Assembly (NCBI GenBank): GCA_000310025.1
Contig: FN648702.1
Span: 1 to 64,000, forward strand
Direction: 5' to 3'
Source of the DNA: Ectocarpus siliculosus
Lineage: Eukaryota; Sar; Phaeophyceae; Ectocarpales; Ectocarpaceae
DNA: 64,000 nucleotides
Shown here: positions 24,823-36,299 of the stretch, in pieces
How the letters are laid out: every line of letters begins with the position of its first letter
Position numbering within the stretch: the stretch's first letter is position 1
Translations under genes and position numbers: made by a program
Notes under the pieces: model-generated
The model's input: only the letters and a program-made list of their open reading frames with translations
What the model was told of the DNA's origin: nothing
Databases searched by the model: none

Positions 24823-27366
24823 CTGCCCGCAGCCGCCGCCCCCAGGACGAAGTTTTTTTCACATCGGCGTTTCATGGAACGATGGGGGTATTGGGGCCGT
24901 CGGGAAGTGTTTGAGCCTTTCTTGTGACGCATGTCTGAATGTCGGAAGTTTCTCTTGCTGGATGCACGAAGAACCACCACATAAAATCGTCTGCTCTGTT
25001 CAGCTCTCGCTCCTCAGAGGGGAAACCAACAGTGAATATACATTGGTTGAAGTGCAGGCGCGGTTCAAAATCAAAATTCTTTTTTAAAATCGACCCTCCA
25101 TATTTTGACTTCCAATTTCGTCTGCGGTTGCGCGTTCTGAAAAAGTAGCACCGACTACACTGTACCCCGAGATATGACAAGAGAGCGCCTCCTAAAGCGA
25201 CGGGGCTGAGGACCTACAAGTGTCGAACCGAACCCAAGCGCAAGGAAACCCAAGTAACAAAATGTTCCGACTCTAGTTGTGGTTGCAGCGACGCATTGAA
25301 CCCGTTCAAACGGTTTCGAGGACAAGAAACATCTTTGACGCTCTTCCAGACTTGAGAGTACACGGGTCAGTGCTCGATTTGACGACCGAATGCGAGCACA
25401 AGTTGGTCAGCGTACAACCACGTGGTGCTCACGTGTAGACTGGTATCCGCCAGCTGCTCTACAGAGCTTCTGCTGGGCGCTTTAGAACGAAAATGGCGGC
25501 ATAGACTCACTCCTGGGCTCCCTCCGGCTTGGCCAAGCTGAAGCTAACCCTGAAACCAATGTACGCCGAAACCCATTGCACGCCCCAACACATCCAAACG
25601 CTCCCCACTCACCAGGAGTGGCCAAACGCTCCCCACTCTCTAACGCTACCCCTACTAACTCGAGGTGGTCTCGCGAGCAGAGAACTGACGAGAGAGAAAA
25701 CAAGCGATGAACGTCTCACACGCCGCACCTGCCGAACGACGCCCGCGACTCCGAGCGAATCGAGGAGGGTGTCCGACACCCCCTCCGCGGAAAACGACCC
25801 GACCACAAACCCAACCGCGTCACCCCTGGAAGAGTCGCTAAGGGCCGCAGTTGGTGCTGCGCTTGGCACCGTACTCGGAGAAGGCGACCACCTGGGCAAA
25901 CGACCAAAGAGGAATGGAAATGTTTCCCACGATTTGAGAGATCGGGGAGAAATTCCTGCGGGGACCAAAACTGCTGCGGTAGTGTCCAGCTTGCGGAAAA
26001 CAATAAAAGAGGGTGCGCAGGTTTGGAGAGGCAGTATCGTCGTCCGGACGATTCGGTCGTCGTTACCGTGGACACGGTCTTGAGCCATATCTCTTGTTGT
26101 CAATCTTACATCGAGGCGTCCGCGCCCGCTAGAAACGTACGACCCGGCCGACACTCGACGGAAGAGGATCGAGACACATGTGATGTGATGTGATATCCTC
26201 CTCAGCTAGGAGTCATCTGGCGAGCGAAATAGTGCTCAGGCTATCGTAAACAAGAACATGCGGCTAAGGCAAATAGAACGGCGGGTGGCCTCGCCTCGAA
26301 GTCCTCTGTGTACCATAGGTTGCGTAAGATATCACACCCCCTGGGCCGATTTCCAAAGCTCGTTTATCTCCGTAGCAGAGGGGGTGGCGGTGCCGGAAAT
26401 GGCGACATTGGAAACGTCTCGTCGAGATCTTTCCGATAAATGAAGTATTTGCTTTAGGCATCCTCGTTGTCGTGGAACAAAAAAGGTTTGGAATTCGGTC
26501 CACGGTGTGTGGTATCTTATGCAACCTGCGGTAACACTAGCGTTTGATTTCACGGTGGTCACCTAAAACGAACGGAGAACGTCGACCAAGAACCGCAATT
26601 TTGCCAAGAACTGGCGAGGGCACCGCCTGCTAGAAAACTCCATCACTTCAACCTCGCGCTGCCTCAGATCTGTTTTCTCCTAATCCCCATGGAAACGAAA
26701 TGATTGATTGTATTGATTGTCGCCGGTCGGCTGTTCGCTTGCCGTTTCGGGCGCGCGTGTCCCTGTAAACGTTTTTCTCCGTCGTCATTTTTTGCGCACG
26801 TGGTGAGCCACAGAATTCTCCTGACCAAGCATCGCCACACACTGAAGCTTATTCATGACGGGGCACACGAATCAGCTATCGCAAGACTGGGACGTCATTC
26901 TGCTGGCTCTATTTGCCTCTTCACCTTGCCGTTGACGATGATCTCAAGCCGGCGGACGATGTCAAGGACGGTGCGCTCTCCCCCTGTTTCGTTGGAATTC
27001 GGAAGCGAACCACCAGGACAACGGGTGCGAGGACATCACACTCACACACGCCGGACTTTCTGGTGTCATTCGATCCCCAACCATAAGCCGGAAACGCGTT
27101 GGGTGTGTGGTATTGACTTGTTCCTGAGAAATCTGATGCTTCAAGCGAATAACCACCTAGTTTGACCCTAATCGCGAAACTGTGCATTCAGGCGGCTTTT
27201 AAGTGCGCACCGTCGGGCTCTTGAGGCCGAAGACGTCGTACTTTGCAACGATGTACCTACTTTCTAAATAGATTGCACGCAGCCGTCGTTGATGTCGTTG
27301 TTGTTAGCTGCTGCTGTCGCGGCTGCTGCTGTTATCTCGTGTCCAAAATCTCGTAGCTCTACATCT
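24823..27366. other. Gap between two minus-strand genes; undecided ORFs and a MITE
   Basis: Apart from the MITE at 26311-26533, the only coding-like stretch is about 25529-26154, which is GC-richer and open in more than one frame on both strands (a 184-residue + frame and a 181-residue - frame). Neither frame has a domain, signal peptide or clear splice link that I can support. It may hold 5' exons of the membrane-protein gene. Confidence 0.4.
26311..26533. mobile_element. MITE, copy 1 (TA-flanked, terminal inverted repeats)
   Basis: 223 bases including TA at each end. The ends are inverted copies: the left begins TACCATAGGTTGCGTAAGAT and the right ends with the complementary pattern GCAACCTGCGGTA. 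The inner ends stay palindromic for about 45 bases (CACCCCCTGG/GGTCCACGGTGTG region). A TA at both borders fits the target duplication of Tc1/mariner-type elements. No ORF. A relative lies at 57293-57519. Confidence 0.8.
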
Positions 27367-29259
27367 CTACCCAGTACGGCCTCCCGAACGGTTCTCAGGA
27401 CACACACACTCATCCACTCCCCCATGGGAAAATTCTTCGATTTTTCTCAACTTGCAGACGTGACTAGTGGTAGTTCTCAGGACGCTCTCTGAAGCGCCCA
27501 CAGCAGCCTCTCGAGACGACTCTCCGAGAGCTTTGAGTGACATTGACAGAATTGACACTGACAGAGTTGAGTCCTCCCGCGGAGGTCTGACGGTGATGCT
27601 CGCCCGCCCACCCCGCCCAGGGCTACTCAGCCCGCCGGCCTGTAAGTGATCACTCACCACCGGGGATCGAGTCAGGATAGTCTCGGGGGCTCCCTTGTCG
27701 GAGGGTGCCGGCGTATCAGAGGCCGGCCCTTGGTCCTCGATGCTACCGCGGTCGCTGTCGCCGCCGCCGCCGTCGTCGTCGCCGTCGCCGTCGTCATTGT
27801 CGTCATTGTCGTCGTTGTCACCATTGTCGTAGTTGTCGTCGGTATCGTAATTGTCGTCGGTATCGTTGTCGTAGTTGTCGTCGGTATTATCATCATCACC
27901 GTCGTCGTCGTCGCCGGAATCGGCGTGCGAATCCCCCTCGTCCTCTGTGCGCGAGGAGTGCACGAACAGGAGGGTCAGTTTGAACTTACACCGCAATCAG
28001 CAAATAGGACAACCCTTCGGGTTTTTCTCTCGCATGTGTCGATCACTCTCACCTTCCACCACGACGCACGGCGCCTTCCAACCGGTCTCCGAACACAGAA
28101 TGCCACTAGCAATAATACTGCTCTTGCAGCATTCTTCCCCGTCATCTCCCCTCGAGGAACACCCGGAGCCGCCGCACGTGCCGCACGTCGCGCTGCAGCA
28201 GACGGTACCATCGACGACCCCATCGCATATAGAAGGATCGACAGAGCCCGAATCCGATGACCAAACCAGTGACGACAAACGAGACGACGAACTAGACTCC
28301 TCTGAATCATCGTCGACTAAGGTGGCTCGCCGGCTATGACGTTTGTCGGTCGACTTGGAGCGGAGAATGCGGGTGGTTCTTCGCGGCTTGAGAATCGACG
28401 GCGACGGCAACGACGCCGGTACAACTCTGTCGATGGGGGTTGTGGGAGAGGGACCACCAATAGCTACAGCAGCAAGAGCAGCAGCCGCAGCAGCGAGCGC
28501 TTTCCCCTCTTCCCTGGATCCCTCCTCACCACCACGCTCCACTACCGCTTCTCCAGGCGGCAGTGGCCGAGCGTGTCCGTAGCCCTCGTGGTCCACGGAC
28601 TGTGAAGATGCTTCCCTCTGTTGCAACCGCCGCGGGTTTTGGGTGACGCACGGCGCGTCTTCCAGCTCGCAGCCGGCGCTGGCCATCCTGCACGCGAACA
28701 GCTCCTTCACCACGGGGTTATCCCGACACTGATTCTCAGACACGGTGGCATATCCTTCCTCCGCGCCCACAGCACCAAGAGCGGTCGTCATTCTTGCGCA
28801 CGCCACGGCTCCGAATTTTTCGCAGAGCTTGTTCGACGGCGACCCGGCCCCTCCGGAGAGTAAGGAAGGATTTATTCTGAACTCGTCCCAGATAACCCGT
28901 GGCCGGCGATCGCCACGCACCGTCGACTCTTCGCCCCCCATCCCGCCCTCACCCATTCTTCGTGCTTCGCAGTCTCTACAATCGGCGTCTTGGACGCATG
29001 CGGCGGCCTCGGGACCGCAAGGATTTAGCACCACTGCGCTCCTTCTGTCCTCCCCCAAGCCCACCGTTCTGGCTGCTGCCGCCGCCGCGGCCGCGGGAGA
29101 AATACTCGTAGTGGCTCCATCCGCCAACACCGCCAATAGCACCATCATTGGTGTGGACACTTGGCTTCGAGATTGAGGGTGTCGTCGTCGTAGCGTGGCT
29201 TGCCTACCTAGGCCACTACCTCCGCCTACACCGGAAAAACAGTGGATGCGGTTGCCCAT
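27367..29259 (-). CDS. Cysteine-rich protein with two Cys modules and Asp-rich tail
   Basis: Two exons, 29259-28053 and 27944-27367, joined at a GT-AG intron with matching phase 1, give 594 residues. A short hydrophobic stretch after Met38-Met39 could be a signal peptide, so the true start may be internal (near 29147). Module 1, C81 to C204, has the spacing C-x6-C-x5-C-x2-C, then C-x7-C, then C-x11-C-x6-C-x6-C, matching modules of the protein at 39687-40820. Module 2, C345 to C398, is a compact ten-Cys domain with the core CCSATCGTCGGSGC. I associate it from memory with uncharacterised stramenopile extracellular proteins. After the intron comes a long Asp/Asn/Gly-rich stretch, then a Ser-rich end. 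Secretion and function are inferred; it could be a wall or surface protein that binds cations. Confidence 0.75.
27745..27940. repeat. Degenerate GAC/GTC trinucleotide tract (Asp-rich coding)
   Basis: Imperfect GTC/ATC/ATT triplets that read Asp-Asp-Asn/Tyr on the minus strand inside exon 2 of the cysteine-rich gene. Length is probably variable in the population without frame loss, since the unit is three bases. Confidence 0.8.
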
Positions 29260-31011
29260 GGAGGGCGCGAATCAACCGGGTTTGTTGTCGGCGGCAGATT
29301 TGGTTGGGAGAGGGAGGGTCGTGCAGAGTTTCAGGCCGTTCGAGGAAAGACCCACGCGAGAGTTAGTAGTATTTCCAATTCGTCAAGAAGAGAACGAACA
29401 GCGCGTCTTCATCTCGGAGCGTACTAAATAACAACAACCCTGCCCCTTGACCCCTCCCGTCTCCGTCAAGCCAGACAAATTCGTGGGATAAGGGCACCTA
29501 CCGTTGTACGTGCGGTCCAATGTCATTCGTTGACAGCAACGGACACAGTCCACGTGTGCATATATGAGTGGCGCAGCAAAGGGAATTTTTTACCATCACA
29601 GCCGTGGGCTGAGGAGCAATGAACGTCGTATGCTGCAACGGCAGCGGATTTTGACAATGTTTGAAAAAGGCAAAATGAAAACGACAAGAAGGCTCTGCCA
29701 GGCATCCACAGTACGCACGCGCTCGGCGAGAGGTCGCACTCCAAGTTGTTGATGGTGCTAACAACACGAGATCGATAGTATCAAGCATGCAATACTATTG
29801 TGCTCGATAGTTTTTGGTTGGGGTTCGCTGGGCCAGAGGAATGTTTATCCAGTCCCCCAGGGGTGATCAGGCACTGGCTTGATGTGACTGATAGACACTA
29901 GCAGACAATAACTCAACTACTACAACTCGCTTATGTTTGCGCCAAGAATGCATCGTTTTATTCATACTATGTCGCGTAAATCTGCACGATAATACAGTTC
30001 TGAGCACAATAATACAGTTCTTCTCCGCAACTGCAGCATGATGCCAACAATCTCAGGGTTGGTTCCCCTCTCGAGGCATGTTCACTTGTTGACACTCTGT
30101 TCCGGCGGACCCGACATTGTTTTCATAACCACATGAGGTACGTCCAAGCGAGTTGCATGATGATTGGACCGAAAATCCCACAAACTCCCTGCCGATACCA
30201 TCATCGGTTTGATAGGATGGACTAGAGAGTGTGTTCAACACTCGGGAGAGTTATTGTCTAAAGAGATTGCCGCGATGGAGCCCGCAATCAACAAATTAAG
30301 GCTGGAAAACATGGTTTGATGCATGCATATGTATGCGATAAATGTTTCTGTGCAGTACAATATTGTGCCGGGCAAGCTTTGCCCCCCCTCTATGCGGTAT
30401 TTGAGAGGAGAGGTTGCTGACAATAGTTTGGGAGGCGAAGTGGGCAAACAAGAAGAGGGGTAGGCAACCAACGGAGTGGGTCAAGGTTGTAGGTGACGAC
30501 GTATGGAAGAAGTAAGAAAGTGAAGAAGGTGAAATGCTGAAACAGAAGGTCCATATTCAAGGGGAAGATATCTGTTGCTTTTTCCGAAAGAGAATCACCG
30601 AAGAATCTAACCATCGAAACGAAGGATAAAGAGGGTTTGGATGTGTAGAGAATGTTGAAATAGGGTTCAACGCTCGTCCTTGGACCACCAGTGGATTCTG
30701 GCCAAATTTTGGATCGAGGACATTGCCTTCAAAAATGTAGACAAAGAGCTTTGATAAGGTATAGACGATGAAAACGACCAAGTTCAAATGTGAATGCGGC
30801 TCCGATTGCGAAGACCGGGTTCGTTCATGTACTTGCGGAGTGTCCGTCGCACAAGAAGGAGAGAGAAGTGCACATGACTGAGCTCGGAAAAGCAGGATGG
30901 ACTACAGAGAGATGTTTGAGTCATGGATTTGCCAGGAGAAGGCGGTAGCTGTACTGGGACAAGGATATAGATAAGGTAGATAGGCTCAATATTGAGCCAC
31001 CCTTCGCGGGT
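29260..31011. other. Spacer without a recognised gene
   Basis: Only short ORFs on both strands without motifs. The part nearest 29260 is presumably the promoter and 5' UTR of the minus-strand cysteine-rich gene; no core promoter element could be assigned with confidence. Confidence 0.6.
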
Positions 31012-31428
31012 CTCCCACACTATCTACCGTTTTGCTAAACCGCCCATGGGATACCCATGGGCAGCCCATGGGGCACCCATGGTTGACCCATGGGCATACC
31101 CATGGGCAGCCCATGGGCGGCCAATGAGTGTGCCCTTCAGCCGGAACCAGTATACTCCTAAACAATGTAGATTATCTGCTCTGGAATGGGCATTTGTAGC
31201 GGTTGATAACTCTAACGCTAACCCTAACCCCAAGCCCGCACGATACATGCTAGGTTGGTGCTGGGTTGGAGTTAGGTGGTTAAAGTATTAGGCCGATGGC
31301 TAAGTTCTAGGTTGATATGCCGGTCGCGAGTTCTAGGTTGAAGTGCCCACGGGTAGGCACTTCGTCGGAAATGGGCGCCCATGGGCGGCCCATGAAGTGC
31401 CCATGGGCGGTTTATCAAGATGCGGGAG
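31012..31428. mobile_element. CCCATGGG fold-back repeat, copy A
   Basis: Left end CTCCCACAC then GTTTTGCTAAACCGCCCATGGG; the right end is the inverted version (CCCATGGGCGGTTTATCAAG ... GGGAG). Next to each end are clusters of the palindrome CCCATGGG spaced by 2-5 bases (about six copies left, three right). The core holds a telomere-like stretch (CTAACGCTAACCCTAACCCC, 31212-31231) and imperfect repeats of a ~28-base unit containing AGTTCTAGGTTGA. No coding capacity. Related copies lie at 38240 and 41097. Confidence 0.85.
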
Positions 31429-33038
31429 ATTGTCTTTGGCAAAATAAGAAGAACGATTGGCCATCGGTGATCGGTCCTGCAGTGGGAATAATGCTCCGTC
31501 CTCTCGAGGTCGGGTGGTCAACGGTCTACATAGCCGCGAAGAAAGGCAAGCAATACATGATAATACTCCCCCCCCCCCTCCCCCCCCCTATCATTGCGCC
31601 ATTGCACCAACCCCCCACGATCGCTGGTGGCCCGTTTTTTTTTCTTTGCTTCGCTTGCCCATGTGTACTTTTCGTTTTTCTATGCAGGACTGATGCTACG
31701 GTACGGGGGTACACGTTTCGGGTGACAACCTAGACGTGTGGCCCTGTTTCGGTTGCGCCGATCTTGCGGCGACATGACGCGGTCAACAGATTTATTTACG
31801 TATGGTGTGTCTCCCTAACCAGAAGACTTAATTGTAAGATGAGGTAAGCCCCCTACCATCGCTCGCAGCTATCGTACTGGAACACCGGGGGTACGTCGGT
31901 GCAGTAGCACGGGGCCATGCTTTATTCCATCGCAGGCAAGATAGTCTGTAGGTACGTACATAGTCTATGTATTTTCCGGCGGGGAGGACTGCCGTACTGG
32001 CCATACCAGTAATTGTTATCGCCTGTGCACGGCCTGACCAGCGAGAACCCGACACGGGACACCTCGCCGGCCGTGTTGGGGGCACCAACACTGAACCATG
32101 TACCTCTCCGACCCGTGATATTCACTGCCAGTTTCCTTTTGCCTCACATCGTGTGCGTAAATATGTAGAGGGAAGCGAAGGGCTCCAGACTTCGTGTATA
32201 TACATACGTACTACATATGCTAAATAGTTTTTCTGCCTCTCAGTTTTTTTTCGCTGCCCGGACCGTTCGGGTCTATTTCATTTGAGTATAGTCGATACCG
32301 TTGACCACGAATGGCTGCCTTTGACCACGGGAATCGACCGCGTCGTCAAGTGGTAGATCAATACTGACAGAAAGAGTGGGCAGAGATGAGATCGGAACGG
32401 CTTTCAATGTAAAGACAACGGCATCAATGCTTGGATAGAGAATTGACATCAGGTGTAGCTTCCCATATGAGTTCTACAAGCTGCTTTGATGTGAAGGCAA
32501 CTGCTGAAAACGCATGTCTAGAGTTAGTGAGTGCGACAAAACTACACAGTAGATCATGAGGGGCACATGTGACGTGCTTATCGTGGAACAGGACATCACC
32601 CCACCACCATCGTACTCGCTCGGCTACGGCTGAACAACATTTTCCGATGGGATTCGCAAACATGGGAGGGCATGCGGTGGAGAGTGAGACATCACGACGC
32701 GTCACGCTGGATGTACAAAAATGTAGGGAGTAGGAGAGCGAGAAAGAGAGATGGAGAGATCAGATGTGAAAAGCGAAATTGAAACTGGCGGGGTCACACG
32801 AGCGTACATGTTCCGTAGGGACTCACCTGGTGGCGTGGGATCCATACCAATCACGGCTCTCTCTCGCCCTCTCGCAATCTCTGGTAGGGTCGGAGTCCCC
32901 CAGACGGACGGAGCCAAGGTACACCGGGGACTTTGCGTCGACGAATGAATGTTGTTCAATCGATCGTTCTTAAAACTTACACTATGTATTTGGTTGGCCA
33001 ATCGACGTTAGACTCACCCAAGATTTTTTTATGTCAGA
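31429..33038. other. Spacer; one possible exon remnant near 31960-32125 (minus strand)
   Basis: The minus strand around 32125-31960 reads a protein-like stretch with SRVGFSLVRPC and DNNYWYGQYG, vaguely like the end of formylglycine-generating-enzyme-type domains. It has no flanking exons that I can find. The rest shows only simple runs, such as poly-C at 31566-31590. Confidence 0.3.
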
Positions 33039-33534
33039 CCCATGTTTATGGTTTCCAAATCTTTATCTTCATTTCTTTGGACAAATGCTGACTTCTTCGA
33101 CCTTTTGGGGAGTCTGCCTCCCGAGTGAATGCGAATCAGCTGTTCGACCTTTGAGAATAGTCACAGCTTTGCCTGAGATGTATACAGGCTGCCTATTTGT
33201 TTTGCCAGGGTCCACGTTTGTTTTTTTTTCCAGCAGTTCAAGATGTGCAAGATTCGGCCCGAAGACCACCTCGGAGCAAATCTTGGGCCAAGATCTGTCC
33301 AAAAGCTGGTGTTGGAAAAATCTTGCGTGAAAATTGTGCATCTTGAAAAAATCAAACGTGGGTCCTGGCGAAACAAATAGGCGATCTGTAGACATCTCAG
33401 CCAAAGCTGTGACTATTCTCAAAGGTCGAACAGCTGATTCGCATTCGTTCGGGAGGCAGACTGCCCAAAAGGTCGAAAAAGTCAACATTTGTCCAAAGAA
33501 AGGAAGATAAAGATTTGGAAACCATAAACATGGG
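33039..33534. mobile_element. Long inverted-repeat (hairpin) element, about 0.5 kb
   Basis: Two arms of about 200 bases are inverted copies: the left starts CCCATGTTTATGGTTTCCAA and the right ends with its complement at 33534. The arms contain matching blocks (GTCGAACAGCTGATTCGCAT type) with some mismatches, and the central ~100 bases are a weaker palindrome (AAGATGTGCAAGATT / AATCTTGCGTGAAAATTG region). ORFs predicted from the two strands resemble each other only because of the palindrome. Transcription would form a long hairpin RNA. Confidence 0.85.
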
Positions 33535-34522
33535 CCTCATGTGCACGGAAAATATCTTCAGAAGTAGTCTAAGTGTCGTTGGTGTCAGACTACTGCTTGC
33601 TGCAAGTAAATGCTGTCACACCAACTTCTTGCATCCATCCGTGCTCTGCAAGGTGTCTACTGACTGCCGCTGCCGCTGCCCCTACTCTGCCGCGGGAGAG
33701 AGGGTATGACGGCTAGAAGTACTTGAGAAAAACCAGCGCCACAGCAACGCCCCGTCTTCTTGTTATCCCATATAAAGGAGAACACTTTCTTCTCATTGCG
33801 GATCTTGAGTATTGTGATGTCAATCAACTAAGATGAGGAGAATGAAGCAGTAGGCCCAAGAATATGAGAATATTTACAGTGGAGTACGATGCTCTATTCC
33901 TGGTGTTCAGATTTATGTACCATGTTCAGACTATTGTGTCGTCGTGGGATATCCCTTCCTTCTCACACCCAACCTCAGGGCGGTTTCCAAGTGTTGGCAT
34001 GACCGAAAAAAACGAACGGCCGACGATATAATCACTCGTCTGCTTGATTTTTCATACTACAACTTGTGCTTGACTTTTTTTTCGTCCTGCATGAATGGGA
34101 TGCGTTCGGCCGCCTGTCAAGTGGTTGGTGCATGATGGCTTATTTTCACACCCAACCCCAAACTTTCGGGCTGATGTGACTGGGTGTGAGGAACGTTTCA
34201 GGTAGGTTGTTCGCTGCGAGCACTGAGTGTGAGCCCGCGGTATGCCAGCAGTAGGTAATTGATTAATTGGTTGGTGGGTGTAGGGCGCACTCGCTGATCC
34301 CCCCCCCCCGAGACAAGAACGCCCAAACTTCTTAGGCATGAAACAAAAAAATGTAGCTCTCGTCTTGGTCTCGTGTCACGCCCGTCCGTGCGGATTGCCT
34401 GATTCTGTGCACGCGTCCAAATTGCGTACAACAGCACAAGAGGTACCGGTGGCAGTTGGTCAGAACGGGTTTCAAGTTTCAAGAACGGTTGTTACATAGT
34501 TATGTCTCAAGAGTCATCACAA

Positions 34523-34598
34523 CGAACGGCGGCGGTGTTCAAAGAGGAAAAGGGAGAAAACGAAGGGCGGCGGTGTTCGAAGAGGAAAAGGGAGAAAA
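34523..34598. repeat. 38-bp tandem duplication
   Basis: Two adjacent 38-base units beginning CGAA and ending GGGAGAAAA differ at only two positions. Purine-rich; no clear function. Confidence 0.85.
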
Positions 34599-36203
34599 GG
34601 GAAGAGGACAAAATGGTTCCCTTAGTTTCCCGAAAATCGCCCATATGAAGATCCAACGACACCGACACAAGGAAGCAAACCAAGCCAGAATGCTGACGGC
34701 AAACGACGAAGAAAGCCTTTTGAATCCCCCGGAGAGTCCGCGGCTCCTTGATTGCTGGGTACTACTGCGGCGGCAGTGGTGCCCGCTGCTGAGGGCAGGC
34801 GCATGGCGGAGCGCTGGAGGGGTTTCGGAGACCACCTCCCCCAACGTAAGGATTCGTTATTTCTACCAACTAAGACTAACGGGATATGATCGGGTCGAAC
34901 GTGTCTGTTTGTGCATACAAACGTGTGTAGTCTATCGCGTCATCAACAGCACCCTGAACAAATCGACTTCCTGCGTGCTTCCTGAAGGCATCATGTTTTA
35001 ATCGCGTCAGGACAGTTTTCGAGAAGGATCGATACCTTTGCTCACGGCTGGGTTTGCAGAGTACAGCAGTATTTACACTATTTGCCCTCGAAAATCTCCC
35101 ATCCATGCAGTTGCCTCGTTGACAGTCCCGCGCGAAACGACTCCGAAATCGAAATGCATTATATTTATTCTTCTGAAGAGGATTATACAGCACGCGAACT
35201 CCTATCGCCCTTTCGACGATTGAGGCTCAAGCTCGTGCGAAAACTCCTACTACTGAAGTTGCTGATCCATTTACATTGTAGTCTCATTCCTAGTCTCCTT
35301 CATGTATGTTCTCGAGGAGGCTCCAGCAGTATACTAGTCTATGACCGTAAGCTTCGGATCGTTTTTTTTTCTGAAACCAACCCCGCTGGGGGGAAATTAC
35401 CGCGGGGGTTAGTGTTTGGGGTGTCGGCGCGTGTACTATGTTATCACGCTCGCGGGCTCTTGTCGAGAGCGTGTTGCACAAAGGAGTGACGCAAGTTCCT
35501 TGATAATTAGAGAGAGTTTCACGAGTGACAGACGTGAGCAAGAAGAGCTCTAGGCAAAGCCTGCTGCACCAAGTCTGTCTATCATACCCACATATATCTC
35601 ATCTGCGTATCCCCCTCGGAGATCTCGGAGAAGATTATCCTGCCGAGTACACACACAAACGGTTAGTCTTTTTTTTTTCCAGCGCTACCCCGGGGGGAAG
35701 CCCCCCCTCGGGGGGTTGTGCAAAATAATGATGGTCCACACACCACACACACAGCGAGTGGTGGTGAAACTGAGATGGGTAAGGTTTACGCGTTCAACAA
35801 GCAGAGGGAGGAGGAACGTAAGAGCATCAAAGACGCGAAGAGAAAAAAGACAGTAACAGGTACCATTGCCTAAGCTCATGCACAAGAATTCGCAGTTTGT
35901 CCGCAGGAACGAGCTATTTTTATGCTTCGGTTCTACCTTGAGTTGTGAGATCCAAAAATGAATACGATTATTTTTCCCCTTGTGCGCAAGGTTTCGTCAG
36001 AGTGCTGTAAATGGTATGTTTCAGCTGACTCAAGGGATGATAAATGCAAGAAATAGACAAAAAACGAAATAATTTCACCCATAAAACAACGGCGAGGGCC
36101 AAGTGACAAACGGTACACCTAAATCTCGCTCGAAGCGCAGATGATCTGCAAGTGAATTTTCCGTCCCATATCATGCTTTTGTGCTCGGTGAAATAGTCTA
36201 CAT

Positions 36204-36299
36204 CCCCCCCGGGGGACTCGTGGGAAATGGTACCCCGGGGGGGAATTGACATACATACCCGGGGGGGGGGGGGGGTTAGTCGAAAACGATCTACCCCGG
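36204..36299. repeat. C/G-run palindromic tract
   Basis: Several CCCCGGGG-type palindromes with G runs up to about 16 bases. The G runs could form quadruplex structures. Similar but shorter pieces lie at 35380-35410 and 35686-35717, suggesting a small dispersed motif family. Run lengths may be unreliable in the assembly. Confidence 0.6.

Noticed and set aside
25529-26154. Possible gene, 184 residues + or 181 residues -
   Set aside because: Coding-like composition but no domain and no usable splice link; the strand cannot be decided.
31024-31248. ORFs rich in Met-Gly-His-Pro-Trp-Ala-Ala-His in the fold-back elements
   Set aside because: They are translations of the CCCATGGG palindrome array and appear on both strands of all three copies.
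33069-33488. 139-residue minus-strand ORF resembling the plus-strand ORF at 33031
   Set aside because: The similarity comes from the inverted repeat; no protein feature supports either.
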